DNA of 64,000 bases from Thermoproteota archaeon (GTDB lineage Archaea; Korarchaeota; Korarchaeia; Korarchaeales; Korarchaeaceae), in NCBI GenBank assembly GCA_026986575.1, contig JALSOH010000004.1, positions 784,693-848,692 of the forward strand. Direction: 5' to 3'. The notes under the pieces were generated by a model. That model worked only from the letters and a program-made list of their open reading frames with translations. It had not been told where the DNA came from and did not search any database. Shown here piece by piece: positions 8,428-17,463 of the stretch. The position numbers were made by a program, and so were the translations under genes. Within the stretch, counting starts at the first letter, position 1. The number at the start of each line of letters is the position of its first letter.

Positions 8428-9204
8428 TCAGATGAACCTTATCACTTCCTTCCCACCTATTATCGCGTATATTTCAACGAATCTTTCGAACTTGGTCCCC
8501 CTCAATTTCTTCATCAGGATCTCCTCTATCTGGAAGGTGCCGCTTGGGTCCTTCATGTATACCTCTATCCTCAGGGGTTTCTCCTCTCCCCTCGTTATCT
8601 CCACTTTCTGAACCGCGAGGGCGGAGTACTTGTGGATGTCGTGACCTCCGAGCCTGAACGGGAGCCTGGCCCTCTCCTGCTCCATGTCACAGCCATCGGC
8701 GGTGGCCACGACCCCTGCTTCGATGCTGGTGGGCTCGAACCTTCCCATATGGCACATTATGGCCTCGTAGATCATACTAGCGACCTTCACGGCCTTCTCC
8801 TCGTCCTCGTAGACCATGGAGGTTATCTCCTCCACGAAAGGTTTAGCTAGCATTACGCTGAGGAACTCGTGCTCCTCCCTGTGTATGGAATTCCCGATGT
8901 CGTGTAGGTAGCTGGCCACCATTACTATCAGCTTGGAGTCCTCGAAGTCCCTCCAGTCCTCAGTGACCACGATCTCCGGCCCCAGTATGTCGAGGATCTT
9001 CAGCGAATTCCTGGTCGTTATCATCGCATGGGTCACTCCATGGTCGTTGAACTTGAGCCTGTGGACCAGCACTATGTTGGACATATCCAAAAGCCCCCTT
9101 ATCCTCCTGTTGCTTCTGAGGTAGTCGTAGACCCTCAAGAGCTTCTCTGAACCGTTCAGCCTGCTTACAATTTCATGATCGAGGGTTCGCTCTAAGGTGT
9201 TCAT
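8428..9204 (-). CDS. HD-domain phosphohydrolase
   Basis: 258 residues. Metal ligands of the HD fold are visible as H55 and H59 (NDHGVTHA), H101-D102 (SYLHDIGN), H108 and H112, with a further CHMGRF segment. A ferredoxin-like C-terminal domain (IEVYMKDPSGTFQIEEILMKKLRGT) is also found in archaeal HD proteins of this type. The substrate is not known; nucleotides or phospho-compounds are typical. Monocistronic. Confidence 0.8.
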   Translation of the reverse strand: MNTLERTLDHEIVSRLNGSEKLLRVYDYLRSNRRIRGLLDMSNIVLVHRLKFNDHGVTHAMITTRNSLKILDILGPEIVVTEDWRDFEDSKLIVMVASYLHDIGNSIHREEHEFLSVMLAKPFVEEITSMVYEDEEKAVKVASMIYEAIMCHMGRFEPTSIEAGVVATADGCDMEQERARLPFRLGGHDIHKYSALAVQKVEITRGEEKPLRIEVYMKDPSGTFQIEEILMKKLRGTKFERFVEIYAIIGGKEVIRFI

Positions 9205-9235
9205 AGAAGGAGAGGGCGCGAAGGGCCTTTTAAAC

Positions 9236-9577
9236 TTACCCGGATCTGGAGAGCACCCTCCTGAGGGCCTCGACTATCATCTCCTTGGGAGGGTAGTCGT
9301 GGTACTTGCCGGCCCATTTGTAAATCCTGCTGCAGGTGGATGTGTATACCCCCTTGTCCTCGAAGGAGGGATCCACATCCACACCGTTGATCCTCACGGT
9401 GGGGACACCCAAGACCTTATGCTGCGCTGCTTCCTCATCACTTGCCAAAAGAACCTCCTCCAGCTCGTAATCCTTCAATCCAGCCTCTTCAACGGCCTTC
9501 TTTATCTCCTCAACGACTGGATCCTTGGGACACTCAGGAGTGTAATAGACCGATATCTTCACCCTGTTGACCATCAC
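9236..9577 (-). CDS. Thioredoxin-fold protein
   Basis: 113 residues. The start ISVYYTPECPKDPVVEEIKKAVEEAG has a strand-CP-helix like thioredoxins, and VLGVPTVRINGVDVDP has the cis-Pro and following strand. The usual CxxC is reduced to a single Cys (ECPKD), and a second Cys sits far downstream in STCSRIYKW, so the redox chemistry, if any, is non-standard. It starts at ATG 9577 or 9574. Confidence 0.6.
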   Translation of the reverse strand: MMVNRVKISVYYTPECPKDPVVEEIKKAVEEAGLKDYELEEVLLASDEEAAQHKVLGVPTVRINGVDVDPSFEDKGVYTSTCSRIYKWAGKYHDYPPKEMIVEALRRVLSRSG

Positions 9578-9705
9578 TAATAACCTCCTCCTCCCATATT
9601 TTTATCTTTCCTCGCTGGTGAGGGTGGGATTGAGAATTCACTTCGTGGATGGGAGGGTGATGGACTATCCTATACGGAATTAGGCCCTCTAAGCTCTCCA
9701 CCAGG

Positions 9706-11088
9706 GTGATCGCTCATCTAATAGATCTCTCCATAGTTACACTCGCGTACGTGCCCGTGGTCCTCTTTTCAGAACCCCTCACGGAGAGAGCGGGGTTCCT
9801 CGGACTGTCGCTCCTCTCCTCGGTGTTCCTCCTAGTATTCCTGGGTTACTTCACCCTCTTCGAGGGGCTCACCTCCTCGACCCCAGGCAAGAGAGCCTTG
9901 GGACTTAGGGTGATCTCACTGAACACCCTCTCCAGGATATCGATGGAGGATTCGATCGTCCGTAACTTGCTCAGGCTGGTGGATGCCCTGACCCTTTATC
10001 TGTCCGTCCTCTTTACGGATGGCATGAGGATAGGCGACTTGGCTTCAGGGACCGTCGTGGCATCCAATGACCTTCTCAACTTGGAGCTACCGTCCGGCAG
10101 ATCTGACGTGGCCGTGGACATGAGAAGGGGGATACTTGAAGCCACGTCACAGGAGCTGATGACCATGGAGGGAGGAGGAGAGCTGGTGAAGAGGCTCTCC
10201 GGTAGGGTGAAGATCGATGAGCTGCCGGAGGGGATTCCCGAAGAGGTCGCGAGCGCTGCCTTCATTCTCGCCACCAAGCCCAGACTCTCGCTCACCCTTT
10301 TAGGGCCTGAGAAAATAATGAAGATCTATGAGAGGGCCGCGGAGCTCTGTTATCACGTTGAGAGCAGAGAGATACTAAGGAACAGGGTCGAACTGATGAG
10401 GGCCCTCACGAGAGAACCTCCGCAAGGGGGCTTCGATATCAGGAGAGTGTTCTTGGAAGGACCGAGGGAGTTCAGAGGACTGGCTCCCTACTTCCTCATC
10501 TCCCTAATAATATTCACGACCTCCCTAATCGTAGCCTACAACTACAGGCCAGCGTGGCTCGAAACTCTCCTAGAGGAGCTGTTCGGAAGGGGAGAGGCGG
10601 TAAACCAGCTGAGTCCCGTGACCCTCTCACTCCTCATCATGATGAACAACATCAGGGTGGCCCTCACAGTTGTTGGCACCGCTCCAGCGATATTCCTCGC
10701 GCCCTTGGTGCTGACCGCCAACGGAGCCCTAGTCGGACTCGTGCTTGCAATATCCAAGACGGGACCCATCCCTACTTTGGGCTTAATCTTACCCCACGGA
10801 GTTCCTGAGCTCACTGCCATATTCATCTCGACATCCATAGCCCTCTCCACGGTGAGAGAACTGATTGCACCTCGATCGGGGAGCAGGTTAAGATCTGCGG
10901 GTGAGGTCATAAGGGGTAAGCTCGGGGCGCTGGCCCTTGCCCTGCTCATACTGGTGTACGCCGCGCTAGTGGAGGGGTTCGTCACCAGAGGCATAGGAAA
11001 GGACCTCAGAATGGCCCTCCTCTTCTCCTCGGTGGAGGGGTTCGTGATATACGCCTACCTCCTACTGGTGGGTCGGGGAGGACGATAG
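9706..11088 (+). CDS. RDD-domain / SpoIIM (DUF95) fusion membrane protein
   Basis: 460 residues. The N-terminal 120 residues form an RDD domain (ARVIAHLID-like start, TPGKRALGLRVIS) with three helices, a soluble middle of about 130 residues follows, and the C-terminal 200 residues are a SpoIIM-like membrane domain (NNIRVALTVVGTAPAIFLAPLVLTANG, LPHGVPELTAIF). Such fusions occur in archaea; the role is unknown. The annotated GTG start at 9706 cuts into the RDD start: reading back in frame gives IRPSKLSTR before it, down to a stop at 9658-9660, so the true start may be a non-standard codon or the upstream sequence may be shifted by one base. Confidence 0.75.
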   Translation: MIAHLIDLSIVTLAYVPVVLFSEPLTERAGFLGLSLLSSVFLLVFLGYFTLFEGLTSSTPGKRALGLRVISLNTLSRISMEDSIVRNLLRLVDALTLYLSVLFTDGMRIGDLASGTVVASNDLLNLELPSGRSDVAVDMRRGILEATSQELMTMEGGGELVKRLSGRVKIDELPEGIPEEVASAAFILATKPRLSLTLLGPEKIMKIYERAAELCYHVESREILRNRVELMRALTREPPQGGFDIRRVFLEGPREFRGLAPYFLISLIIFTTSLIVAYNYRPAWLETLLEELFGRGEAVNQLSPVTLSLLIMMNNIRVALTVVGTAPAIFLAPLVLTANGALVGLVLAISKTGPIPTLGLILPHGVPELTAIFISTSIALSTVRELIAPRSGSRLRSAGEVIRGKLGALALALLILVYAALVEGFVTRGIGKDLRMALLFSSVEGFVIYAYLLLVGRGGR

Positions 11089-11120
11089 GACTGAAGCTTT
11101 TAGCCTGTCCGATATTGGGA

Positions 11121-11675
11121 CTAGCACTCCCTCCCTAAACCCTTGAGAAGGTCGCTCTTTGTGACTATTCCCACTATCCTTCCCCTCTCCTGGATGAGGA
11201 CCGCTGGATAGAGGAAGAGCATATCCCTCAAGAGGGAGAGGGAGGCGTCAACTGGCAGGATGGGGAAGGCCTCCTCCATGACCTCCTCCACCTTCGACTC
11301 GGGGGATAGGGAGGAGAGCTTCCTCAGTAGCCCCTCCTCTGTCACGGAGCCTACCACCCTCCCGCCGGTCATCACGGGAAGCTGGGAGATTCCTCTCTTA
11401 CCCATTATGGAGATGGCCTTACTGACAGTCTCCTCCGGAGCCACATGTATCACTGGAGAGCTCATCATCTCAGCCGCCTTGGTGCATCCCCTCTTCCGCC
11501 TGGCCCTCTCCAAAGCCTCGAATATCCTCAGCGCAACCTCGTAGCTTGGAACCATCTGCCCCCTCTCGACCTTTGAGATGAGGGACTGACTCACCCCTGC
11601 CATCTTAGCGAGCTCCTTCTGGCTCAGACCCAGCGCCCTCCTTTCCCTCGCTATCGAGGAGAGGTCCCTTATCAT
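11121..11675 (-). CDS. HTH (XRE-type) transcription regulator with two CBS domains
   Basis: I start at ATG 11675 because an AT-rich box at 11700-11712 sits about 27 bases upstream; a longer TTG start at 11717 is possible. The N-terminal LGLSQKELAKMAGVSQSLISKVERG is a clear helix-turn-helix. Two CBS repeats follow (SSPVIHVAPEETVSKAISIM and AFPILPVDASLSLLRDMLF, each ending in a VxGxVT segment). CBS pairs usually sense adenosyl compounds such as SAM or AMP. It diverges from the Cys/Met PLP enzyme at 11736, which makes regulation of that gene plausible. Confidence 0.85.
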   Translation of the reverse strand: MIRDLSSIARERRALGLSQKELAKMAGVSQSLISKVERGQMVPSYEVALRIFEALERARRKRGCTKAAEMMSSPVIHVAPEETVSKAISIMGKRGISQLPVMTGGRVVGSVTEEGLLRKLSSLSPESKVEEVMEEAFPILPVDASLSLLRDMLFLYPAVLIQERGRIVGIVTKSDLLKGLGREC

Positions 11676-11735
11676 TGATTCCTTTAGGAATATCTCATTA
11701 CTTAAAATTATTACCAAGGAATTTCCCGAAGGCTC

Positions 11736-12866
11736 ATGCCAAACTTCATCCCGCTGGAGACCCCGATCTACATGACGGCCACCTTCTTCAACCCGCTTCC
11801 CACTGGTGAACCCAGCATTTCAGATAGGGGCACGGACCTGAAGTACTCCAGGGAGGAGAACCCCACGGTCCGAGAACTCGAGAGGAACCTAGCTGATCTA
11901 GACGGTTTCGAGGACGGACTTGCTTTCAATAGTGGCATGGCTGCTATCTCAACTCTCCTTATGTCTAAGGCTAGGGAGGGCATCTTGATGGGTGTTGACG
12001 CTTATCCAACCACGGTTGCACTCGCCCTTCGTCTGAGGGAGATGGGATTTCGGATTAAGCTGGTTCCCGTCAAAGAGGTAGTGGATGCCGTGTCCAATGA
12101 GTGGGGTCTCGTCTTCATCGAGACGATAACCAACCCCATATTGAGGATCCCCGACCTTCCATCTCTTTCGGACAGGTGCGGGGAGGAGGGGGTGGAGCTG
12201 GCAGTAGATAACACATTCGCCTCTCCCGTCCTGCTGAAACCCAGTAAGTTTGCTTCCTACTCGATCCAGAGCGCCACCAAGTACTTGGCGGGCCACAATG
12301 ATGTAATCGCGGGAGTCCTCACATCCGATGACGTTGGAGAGCTTTGGGAGTGGAGGAGAAGGCTGGGAACCATACTAGATCCCTTCAGGGCCTTCCTTGT
12401 CCTCAGAGGTTTGCAAACGCTGGAGCTAAGGGTGAGGAGGCACTCCCAAACTGCCTTGGAGGTAGCCAAGTTCCTAGAAGGGTGCGATCTAGTGGAGGAG
12501 GTCAGGTACCCAGGCCTGGAGTCGCACCCCGATCATCGCATCGCGAGGGAGCTCTTCCACGGGATGTACGGCGGCGTCATAACCTTCATCCCTAGGGTGG
12601 ATCCGGAGAGGATGTTCAGGCACCTCAAGGTGGTGAGGCCAGCTCCCAGCTTGGGAGCGCCTGCAAGCCTGATTAGCAGGCCCCTGACTTCAGCTTCCTC
12701 CCTACCTCCCTCCTTGGTTAAAGAGCTAGGGATAAGTGGGAGGACCGTTAGGCTCTCGGTGGGTCTCGAGGATCCTCAGCTCATAATTGATGACTTGAAG
12801 AGGGCATTAGAGCTGGCCCGCGCTCCCTCTCGGGAGGGAGAGGTCCCATCCTTTATTAGTTGGTAG
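11736..12866 (+). CDS. Cys/Met metabolism PLP-dependent enzyme (cystathionine gamma-synthase/lyase family)
   Basis: 376 residues. The PLP lysine is K182 in SATKYLAGHND, preceded by the cofactor Asp in AVDNTFASP (D158). YSREENPTVRELERNLADLDG and FNSGMAAIS are family signatures. It could be cystathionine gamma-synthase, gamma-lyase or a methionine gamma-lyase; sequence alone does not decide. It begins only 18 bases from the divergent HTH-CBS regulator's upstream region and its 3' end overlaps the DIP synthase gene. Confidence 0.85.
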   Translation: MPNFIPLETPIYMTATFFNPLPTGEPSISDRGTDLKYSREENPTVRELERNLADLDGFEDGLAFNSGMAAISTLLMSKAREGILMGVDAYPTTVALALRLREMGFRIKLVPVKEVVDAVSNEWGLVFIETITNPILRIPDLPSLSDRCGEEGVELAVDNTFASPVLLKPSKFASYSIQSATKYLAGHNDVIAGVLTSDDVGELWEWRRRLGTILDPFRAFLVLRGLQTLELRVRRHSQTALEVAKFLEGCDLVEEVRYPGLESHPDHRIARELFHGMYGGVITFIPRVDPERMFRHLKVVRPAPSLGAPASLISRPLTSASSLPPSLVKELGISGRTVRLSVGLEDPQLIIDDLKRALELARAPSREGEVPSFISW

Positions 12867-14797
12867 AGTTCATTACTAATGTGAGAAGGCCCCCCGCGAT
12901 CATACTCGCCGCAGGAAAGGCTACTCGAATGCAGCCCTACTCGCTAGAGGTGCCTAAGGCGCTCTTCGAGCTAGCGCCCAATCTCACAGTTCTGGACCTC
13001 ACCATAAGGTGGTTGAGGGAGGAAGGCATCAAGGACATCATTATAGTGACTAGGCCGAGCCTCGCGAGGTTCTTCGTCGAGAGATATGGGGACAGCGTGA
13101 AGGTGGTCACTACGGACAGGGAAGAGGGCTTTGGTAACCTCTACTCTTTCTTGACGGGTGTCCAGGCCGCTGACAGCTCCGAATATCTCGTGCTGATGTC
13201 GGATCACATATTCGAGCCCGAGATCCTTAGGAGGATGCTCAGGAAGGAAGGGAGCAGGGCCTTTACCCTCTCCCTCGACAGGAATCCGCCTTGGGACAAA
13301 CTGGAGGAGGGCCTTAAGGTGGTGCTGGAGGACGACGAGGTGAAGGAAGTCGGGAAGGACGCGGTGCCCCACTACGGGATAGATACGGGCATATTTTACT
13401 GCACCGAGAAGGCGGAGGTCATAGCCAGGGAGACCATAGAGGAGAAAGGGGAGAGAGCCACGATAGCTGATGCCTTGAGGAAGGCGATAGCCTACGGCGA
13501 GGTCTCGTATGTGGATGTTACAGGCCTCATCTGGATGGATGTGGACACTCCGGAGGAGCTGGAGGAAGCGAGGAAGATACTGCCGCTCCTCCTCAGGAGG
13601 AGCCTTATCAAGCCCGGAGACGGTCCGGTCTCCCGCTACATAAACAGGCAGATCTCCACTAGGCTCTCTGTTTCCCTCTTCTTGAGGGGCATATACGTCA
13701 GTCCAAACCTGATATCGCTGCTGGCCTTCTCCCTGATGGGGCTGGCTGCGGTCCTCATATACAGGGGGTTTCTGGTTCCTGCAGCTCTCCTCATCCAGCT
13801 CTCCTCCATAATAGATGGGATGGACGGCGAGGTGGCTAGGCTGTTCGGCACGGCCAGCAAATTTGGGGGCCTGCTAGATGCCTTCCTCGATAGGTACTCA
13901 GATCTGCTGATCGTTGCAGCGATTGGAACTGGGATCATGTTCCGGGAGCCTTGGCAGATCTTCCTCCTCGGACTGGCTGCTGGAAACGTTTTCGTTACGA
14001 GCTACGTCTCTCACTTAGCTGGTTGGAGCACCGAGAGGGTGGTAAGGCTAAGGGCTTGGAGTCCTGCCAGCAGGGATGTGAGGTTACTCGTTGCAGCCGT
14101 GATGACCGCATTGGGGATGTTCTGGCCTTTCCTCTGGTACATGGCACTGGTACCCCTCGCCTTCTCCGCCTACATGGTGATAGCATCTCGAATTCCGGGG
14201 AAGCCCATCAAACTAGAGAGGAGAACCCCTAAACCCGAAGTGAAGGTAAAGAAGGTCAGAAAGAGGGTGACCCCGCTGGAGGCGAATCTAAGGGTTCTCC
14301 TAGCCTCATCCATAAAACTGACCCTCTGGGTGATAGTCATCAGGCTCTTCTACGGACTGGTGGCCGATCTGGGTCCTCTGATGATTCTGGACCTTGCGGT
14401 CAGCCCTGTGACCGTGTTGAATATGGCCGAGTTCATAGTGGTGGTTTACTTCGGTTACAGGATCCTCCTCTCTGTAAAGTCACTCCTCGACCTCTTGAGC
14501 AAGTGGCTCGTCAGGGAGATGGGCCTCGTAACTGAGGCAGCTGTGAAGAGGGCGCTTGCCGACATCTTCTACCTCGCTCTGATATCCCTCCTGATAATGT
14601 TCGTTCCCAGCTACTTGGAGGAGGTTCCGCTAGGCAGCATAGTCTCAAAGGTAGCTCTACTGGTGCTCCTCTTCCTGTTCCTCCTGTTCTTCTATGATCT
14701 GGCGAAGCTGTTCTACAGGAGCTTCAAGGGCTTCTTCGACAGGCAGATATCCAAGATAGCTGAAAGACTCTCTGTTGCCGTGGAGGGGGAGGAATGA
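12860..14797 (+). CDS. Bifunctional inositol-phosphate cytidylyltransferase / di-myo-inositol-phosphate synthase with C-terminal membrane extension
   Basis: 645 residues from TTG 12860 (GTG 12881 is an alternative). The N-terminal nucleotidyltransferase has LAAGKATRM at 16-24 and activates inositol-1-phosphate with CTP. The following CDP-alcohol phosphotransferase domain has the exact D322-G-x2-A-R-x8-G336-x3-D340-x3-D344 catalytic motif and several helices. Together these make phosphorylated di-myo-inositol phosphate, a compatible solute known from hyperthermophiles. About 200 extra residues with four or five helices follow residue 440, beyond the usual end of the family. It overlaps the upstream PLP-enzyme gene. 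Confidence 0.85.
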   Translation: MVEFITNVRRPPAIILAAGKATRMQPYSLEVPKALFELAPNLTVLDLTIRWLREEGIKDIIIVTRPSLARFFVERYGDSVKVVTTDREEGFGNLYSFLTGVQAADSSEYLVLMSDHIFEPEILRRMLRKEGSRAFTLSLDRNPPWDKLEEGLKVVLEDDEVKEVGKDAVPHYGIDTGIFYCTEKAEVIARETIEEKGERATIADALRKAIAYGEVSYVDVTGLIWMDVDTPEELEEARKILPLLLRRSLIKPGDGPVSRYINRQISTRLSVSLFLRGIYVSPNLISLLAFSLMGLAAVLIYRGFLVPAALLIQLSSIIDGMDGEVARLFGTASKFGGLLDAFLDRYSDLLIVAAIGTGIMFREPWQIFLLGLAAGNVFVTSYVSHLAGWSTERVVRLRAWSPASRDVRLLVAAVMTALGMFWPFLWYMALVPLAFSAYMVIASRIPGKPIKLERRTPKPEVKVKKVRKRVTPLEANLRVLLASSIKLTLWVIVIRLFYGLVADLGPLMILDLAVSPVTVLNMAEFIVVVYFGYRILLSVKSLLDLLSKWLVREMGLVTEAAVKRALADIFYLALISLLIMFVPSYLEEVPLGSIVSKVALLVLLFLFLLFFYDLAKLFYRSFKGFFDRQISKIAERLSVAVEGEE

Positions 14798-14878
14798 CTC
14801 GATTCATAGGAGATGAGGGAAAGATTAACCATTAATAGCCCTCTAGGTAGAATAAAAGAAGGCCGAGGAGATGGGTGG

Positions 14879-15916
14879 ATGGAGGATCCCTTAGACGAGC
14901 TCGAGGTGGAGGTGGACATAAGGCTAGTCAAGGATGGGAAAGTTATCCTTGATGGAAGACTAGCGGAACTCCTAAAGGCAGTCTCTAGGACGGGTTCCCT
15001 TCTAGCGGCCGCGAAGCTCATTGGAATTCCTTACTCTAAGGCATGGAGAGACATTAATTCGGTCGAAAGGAAGCTAGGGATAAGCATAGTAGTCCCTAGG
15101 AGGGGAGGGAAACGAGGGGGTGGGATGACACTCACACTCTACGGTGAGGAGCTGCTTTCCATGTACGAAAAGGCTGAAGAGGATATGGGAAAGCGGAGAA
15201 AACCCATTACTGGTAAGTTTGAGAGACCGGACTTACTTGTGGCCGGGAGCCATGATCTACTGCTGGAGAGGGCCCTCAAGATGATCACCGAATACAATGT
15301 CGAGGTTCATTGGATAGGTTCATATGGCGGCCTTCTCTCCATTCTGATGGGAGATGCCGATCTTTCAGGTATTCATCTGCTAGATCCTAGAACTGGTGAG
15401 TACAACACCCATGTAATGCGCGAGATTTTCCCCAATGGAGGTGCAATCCTCATTAGGGGATATTATAGGGAAGTGGGATGGGCATTTAGGAAGGGCTACT
15501 CCTTCAAAGTAGAGGATCTGTTCATGGGAAAGGCCATCCTCGCTAACAGAAACAAGGGATCGGGCATGAGATTACTCCTAGACAGGTTACTCTCGAGAGA
15601 GGCATATGGAAATGGATTACCTAGAGAGTCGATAAAGGGTATCAAGGGATATAAGACCGAATATTCGGCCCACACGGAGGCCTGCCTCGCAGTTGTTGAG
15701 GGTAAGGCCGATGTAACCCTTACAGTACTCCCCGCGGCTGAGATGTATGGATTGGAATTTGAGAGCATAGGATGGGAGAGATACGACTTCATAGTGAGAG
15801 AAGGGGTTAACAGCGATATCATAGAGGATGTACTCGAAGTCATCAAGAGGGGAACTCCGCCCAGAGGCTACAGGATTCCATCGAACTTCGGCTCCCCTGT
15901 CAATTTCGTACAATAA
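14879..15916 (+). CDS. ModE-type HTH regulator fused to a periplasmic-binding-like (COG1910) ligand domain
   Basis: 345 residues from ATG 14879, chosen for GAGGAG ending 8 bases upstream; a start at 14813 would add 22 residues. The N-terminal domain (DGRLAELLKAVSRTGSLLAAA, YSKAWRDINSVERKLG, RGGKRGGGMTLTLYGEEL) is a LysR/ModE-like winged helix. The C-terminal domain (VAGSHDLLLERAL, VHWIGSYGGLLSILMGDADL, NKGSGMRLLLDRLL) resembles molybdate/tungstate-binding proteins. It probably senses oxyanion and controls Mo/W genes. Its neighbour, tail to tail, is the Mo-oxidoreductase operon. Confidence 0.85.
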   Translation: MEDPLDELEVEVDIRLVKDGKVILDGRLAELLKAVSRTGSLLAAAKLIGIPYSKAWRDINSVERKLGISIVVPRRGGKRGGGMTLTLYGEELLSMYEKAEEDMGKRRKPITGKFERPDLLVAGSHDLLLERALKMITEYNVEVHWIGSYGGLLSILMGDADLSGIHLLDPRTGEYNTHVMREIFPNGGAILIRGYYREVGWAFRKGYSFKVEDLFMGKAILANRNKGSGMRLLLDRLLSREAYGNGLPRESIKGIKGYKTEYSAHTEACLAVVEGKADVTLTVLPAAEMYGLEFESIGWERYDFIVREGVNSDIIEDVLEVIKRGTPPRGYRIPSNFGSPVNFVQ

Positions 15917-15934
15917 AAAGGGGAAGGTGTGGGT

Positions 15935-16880
15935 TCATGGAGGTAAGAACACCGTCATCACACCTGCCTCCAAGATGGTCACTCTAAGTAGGAACCCTCC
16001 GACTAGTATGAGTGCTGATCCAATCAATGGTAAGATGCAACTTCTAGCGATGTTTTTAATGGCTCCCTCCTTGGCATACTTCGTTCTTAGATAGAACACT
16101 AGCATGAGGAAAGCTGCACCTACTATAGCCAGATCTAGATAGGCCCAGAAAGTACGTGATACTTCCCCAAAGAGCATCATATTTACCTGCAGCTGCTGCC
16201 TCGTTGGGCCCGTAAGAGTATATGTAGTAGTAAACTACAACTATCGAGAGCTCTATTGCAGTTGCTATAGCACCTCACTTGGCCATCTTGGTGCAGTGAT
16301 CCCTATACCTAGCCCTCTCCTCCTCTGGTACCCTCAATCCCTCTGCTATGTTAACTACGGCAACGAGAGCAATTCCAGTAGCTAAGGCACTGGCAACGAA
16401 GAGCGCCGGGAGCCCAGGAGAGTGCCAGAACGGAACGGCCTTTGCCACGCCCAGTAGTATGCCCGTGTAGGTCGCTACCCCCAACCCGAGTATTGAGGCT
16501 ATCCATCCTAGGAGCCACATCCCTGATTCGCTTTCGGCCCAAGGAAGCCATTTGAATGGTTTGAAGAAGGCAGCCGTGTAGAGAAGCCCAAATGCTATGA
16601 AGAGCATTATCAACACACTGCCCTTAAAGATCCAGGAATCGACCTTGAAGGAGGTTATGGTGAGGTAGAAGAGCTCTGGCTTCTCCAGATCCATTATTAA
16701 GAACAGAACGCCAATGACAACTGAAACCAGCGATAGCACTGCCGATACTGCCGCCACGCCCTCCTCCTTCCTATAGGTGTGGAAGTAATGGGCGAAGAGC
16801 ATGGAAGCACCGCCCATTCCACCCAAAAAGAGGTAAGCAGCTATAAGCGGCCCCCAAACCTGCTGCACCAGAGGATCCAT
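15935..16880 (-). pseudogene. NrfD/PsrC-type quinone-interacting membrane subunit, broken
   Basis: Residues 1-201 (16880-16278) form five to six helices and start MDPLVQQVWGPLIAAYLFLGGMGG, typical of NrfD. The frame then meets TGA at 16275-16277. The same frame continues sensibly after it (GAIATAIELSIVVVYYYIYSYG), and near 16165-16182 the coding shifts to another frame that carries two more helices (FWAYLDLAIVGAAFLMLVFYLR) to a stop at 15935. So one nonsense codon and one frameshift interrupt a gene of about 315 codons. An excellent ribosome site (AGGAGGTG, 16886-16893) precedes the ATG. It would have passed electrons from the quinone pool to the Fe-S subunit. Confidence 0.85.
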
Positions 16881-16891
16881 ACAAACACCTC

Positions 16892-17439
16892 CTAAACTTG
16901 GATGGATCTCCTTATATAGAACACCTTGGGCTTGGTCCCTAGATCAGGTCTGAGCGGTACAGCAGTCCCTGATGCCACTAGCTTGTATACCTCGCTGTCA
17001 GGATCGTCTAGGTCGCCGAATATCCTTACATGGCCAACACAAGTCTCAACGCAGGCTGTTCCAGACCTTTAACTACCCTGTTATCGAAGCAGAAGGTGCA
17101 CTTATCTACGGATCTGATTCTATGGTCCACGTACCTCGCGTTGTACGGGCAGGCGACTATGCAGTACTTGCAGCCAATACATAGCTCGTGATTCACTAGC
17201 ACGACTCCATCCTCGTTTACATAGCTCGCGCCAGTTGGGCAGACAGAGACACAAGGGGGATTTTCGCAGTGCATGCACAGTCTAGGAATGAACATCCTAG
17301 CAACATTTGGAAATTCGCCAAAGAAGAACTCTGGAACATGAGTTCTCCTCTTCCCTTCCCTCCAAGCGGTATCATTCTCTAGGTCACAGGCGGCGATACA
17401 AGCCCCACAACCTATACAGCTTCGGGTATCTATCACCAT
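16892..17439 (-). pseudogene. Four-cluster ferredoxin-like (PsrB/DmsB/TtrB-type) electron-transfer subunit, frameshifted
   Basis: The N-terminal frame holds CIGCGACIAACD, CMHCENPPCVSVCP, CIGCKYCIVACP and a CTFC segment. Near 17049-17058 a single-base loss moves the remainder into another frame, where [20 protein letters not shown] supplies the missing last cysteines, and translation continues to TAG at 16892-16894. Unshifted, the frame ends prematurely at 17026. Upstream in-frame residues YGRY before the ATG at 17439 look native, so the true start may be a non-ATG codon just behind AAGGTGAT. It lies between the catalytic and membrane subunits. Confidence 0.85.
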
Positions 17440-17463
17440 GCCGTATCTACCATAAATATCACC

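Noticed and set aside
16275-16277. TGA in the NrfD frame as a possible selenocysteine codon
   Set aside because: It sits at a Lys/Gly-type position of a membrane subunit without redox cysteines, and the gene has a second lesion; decay is simpler.
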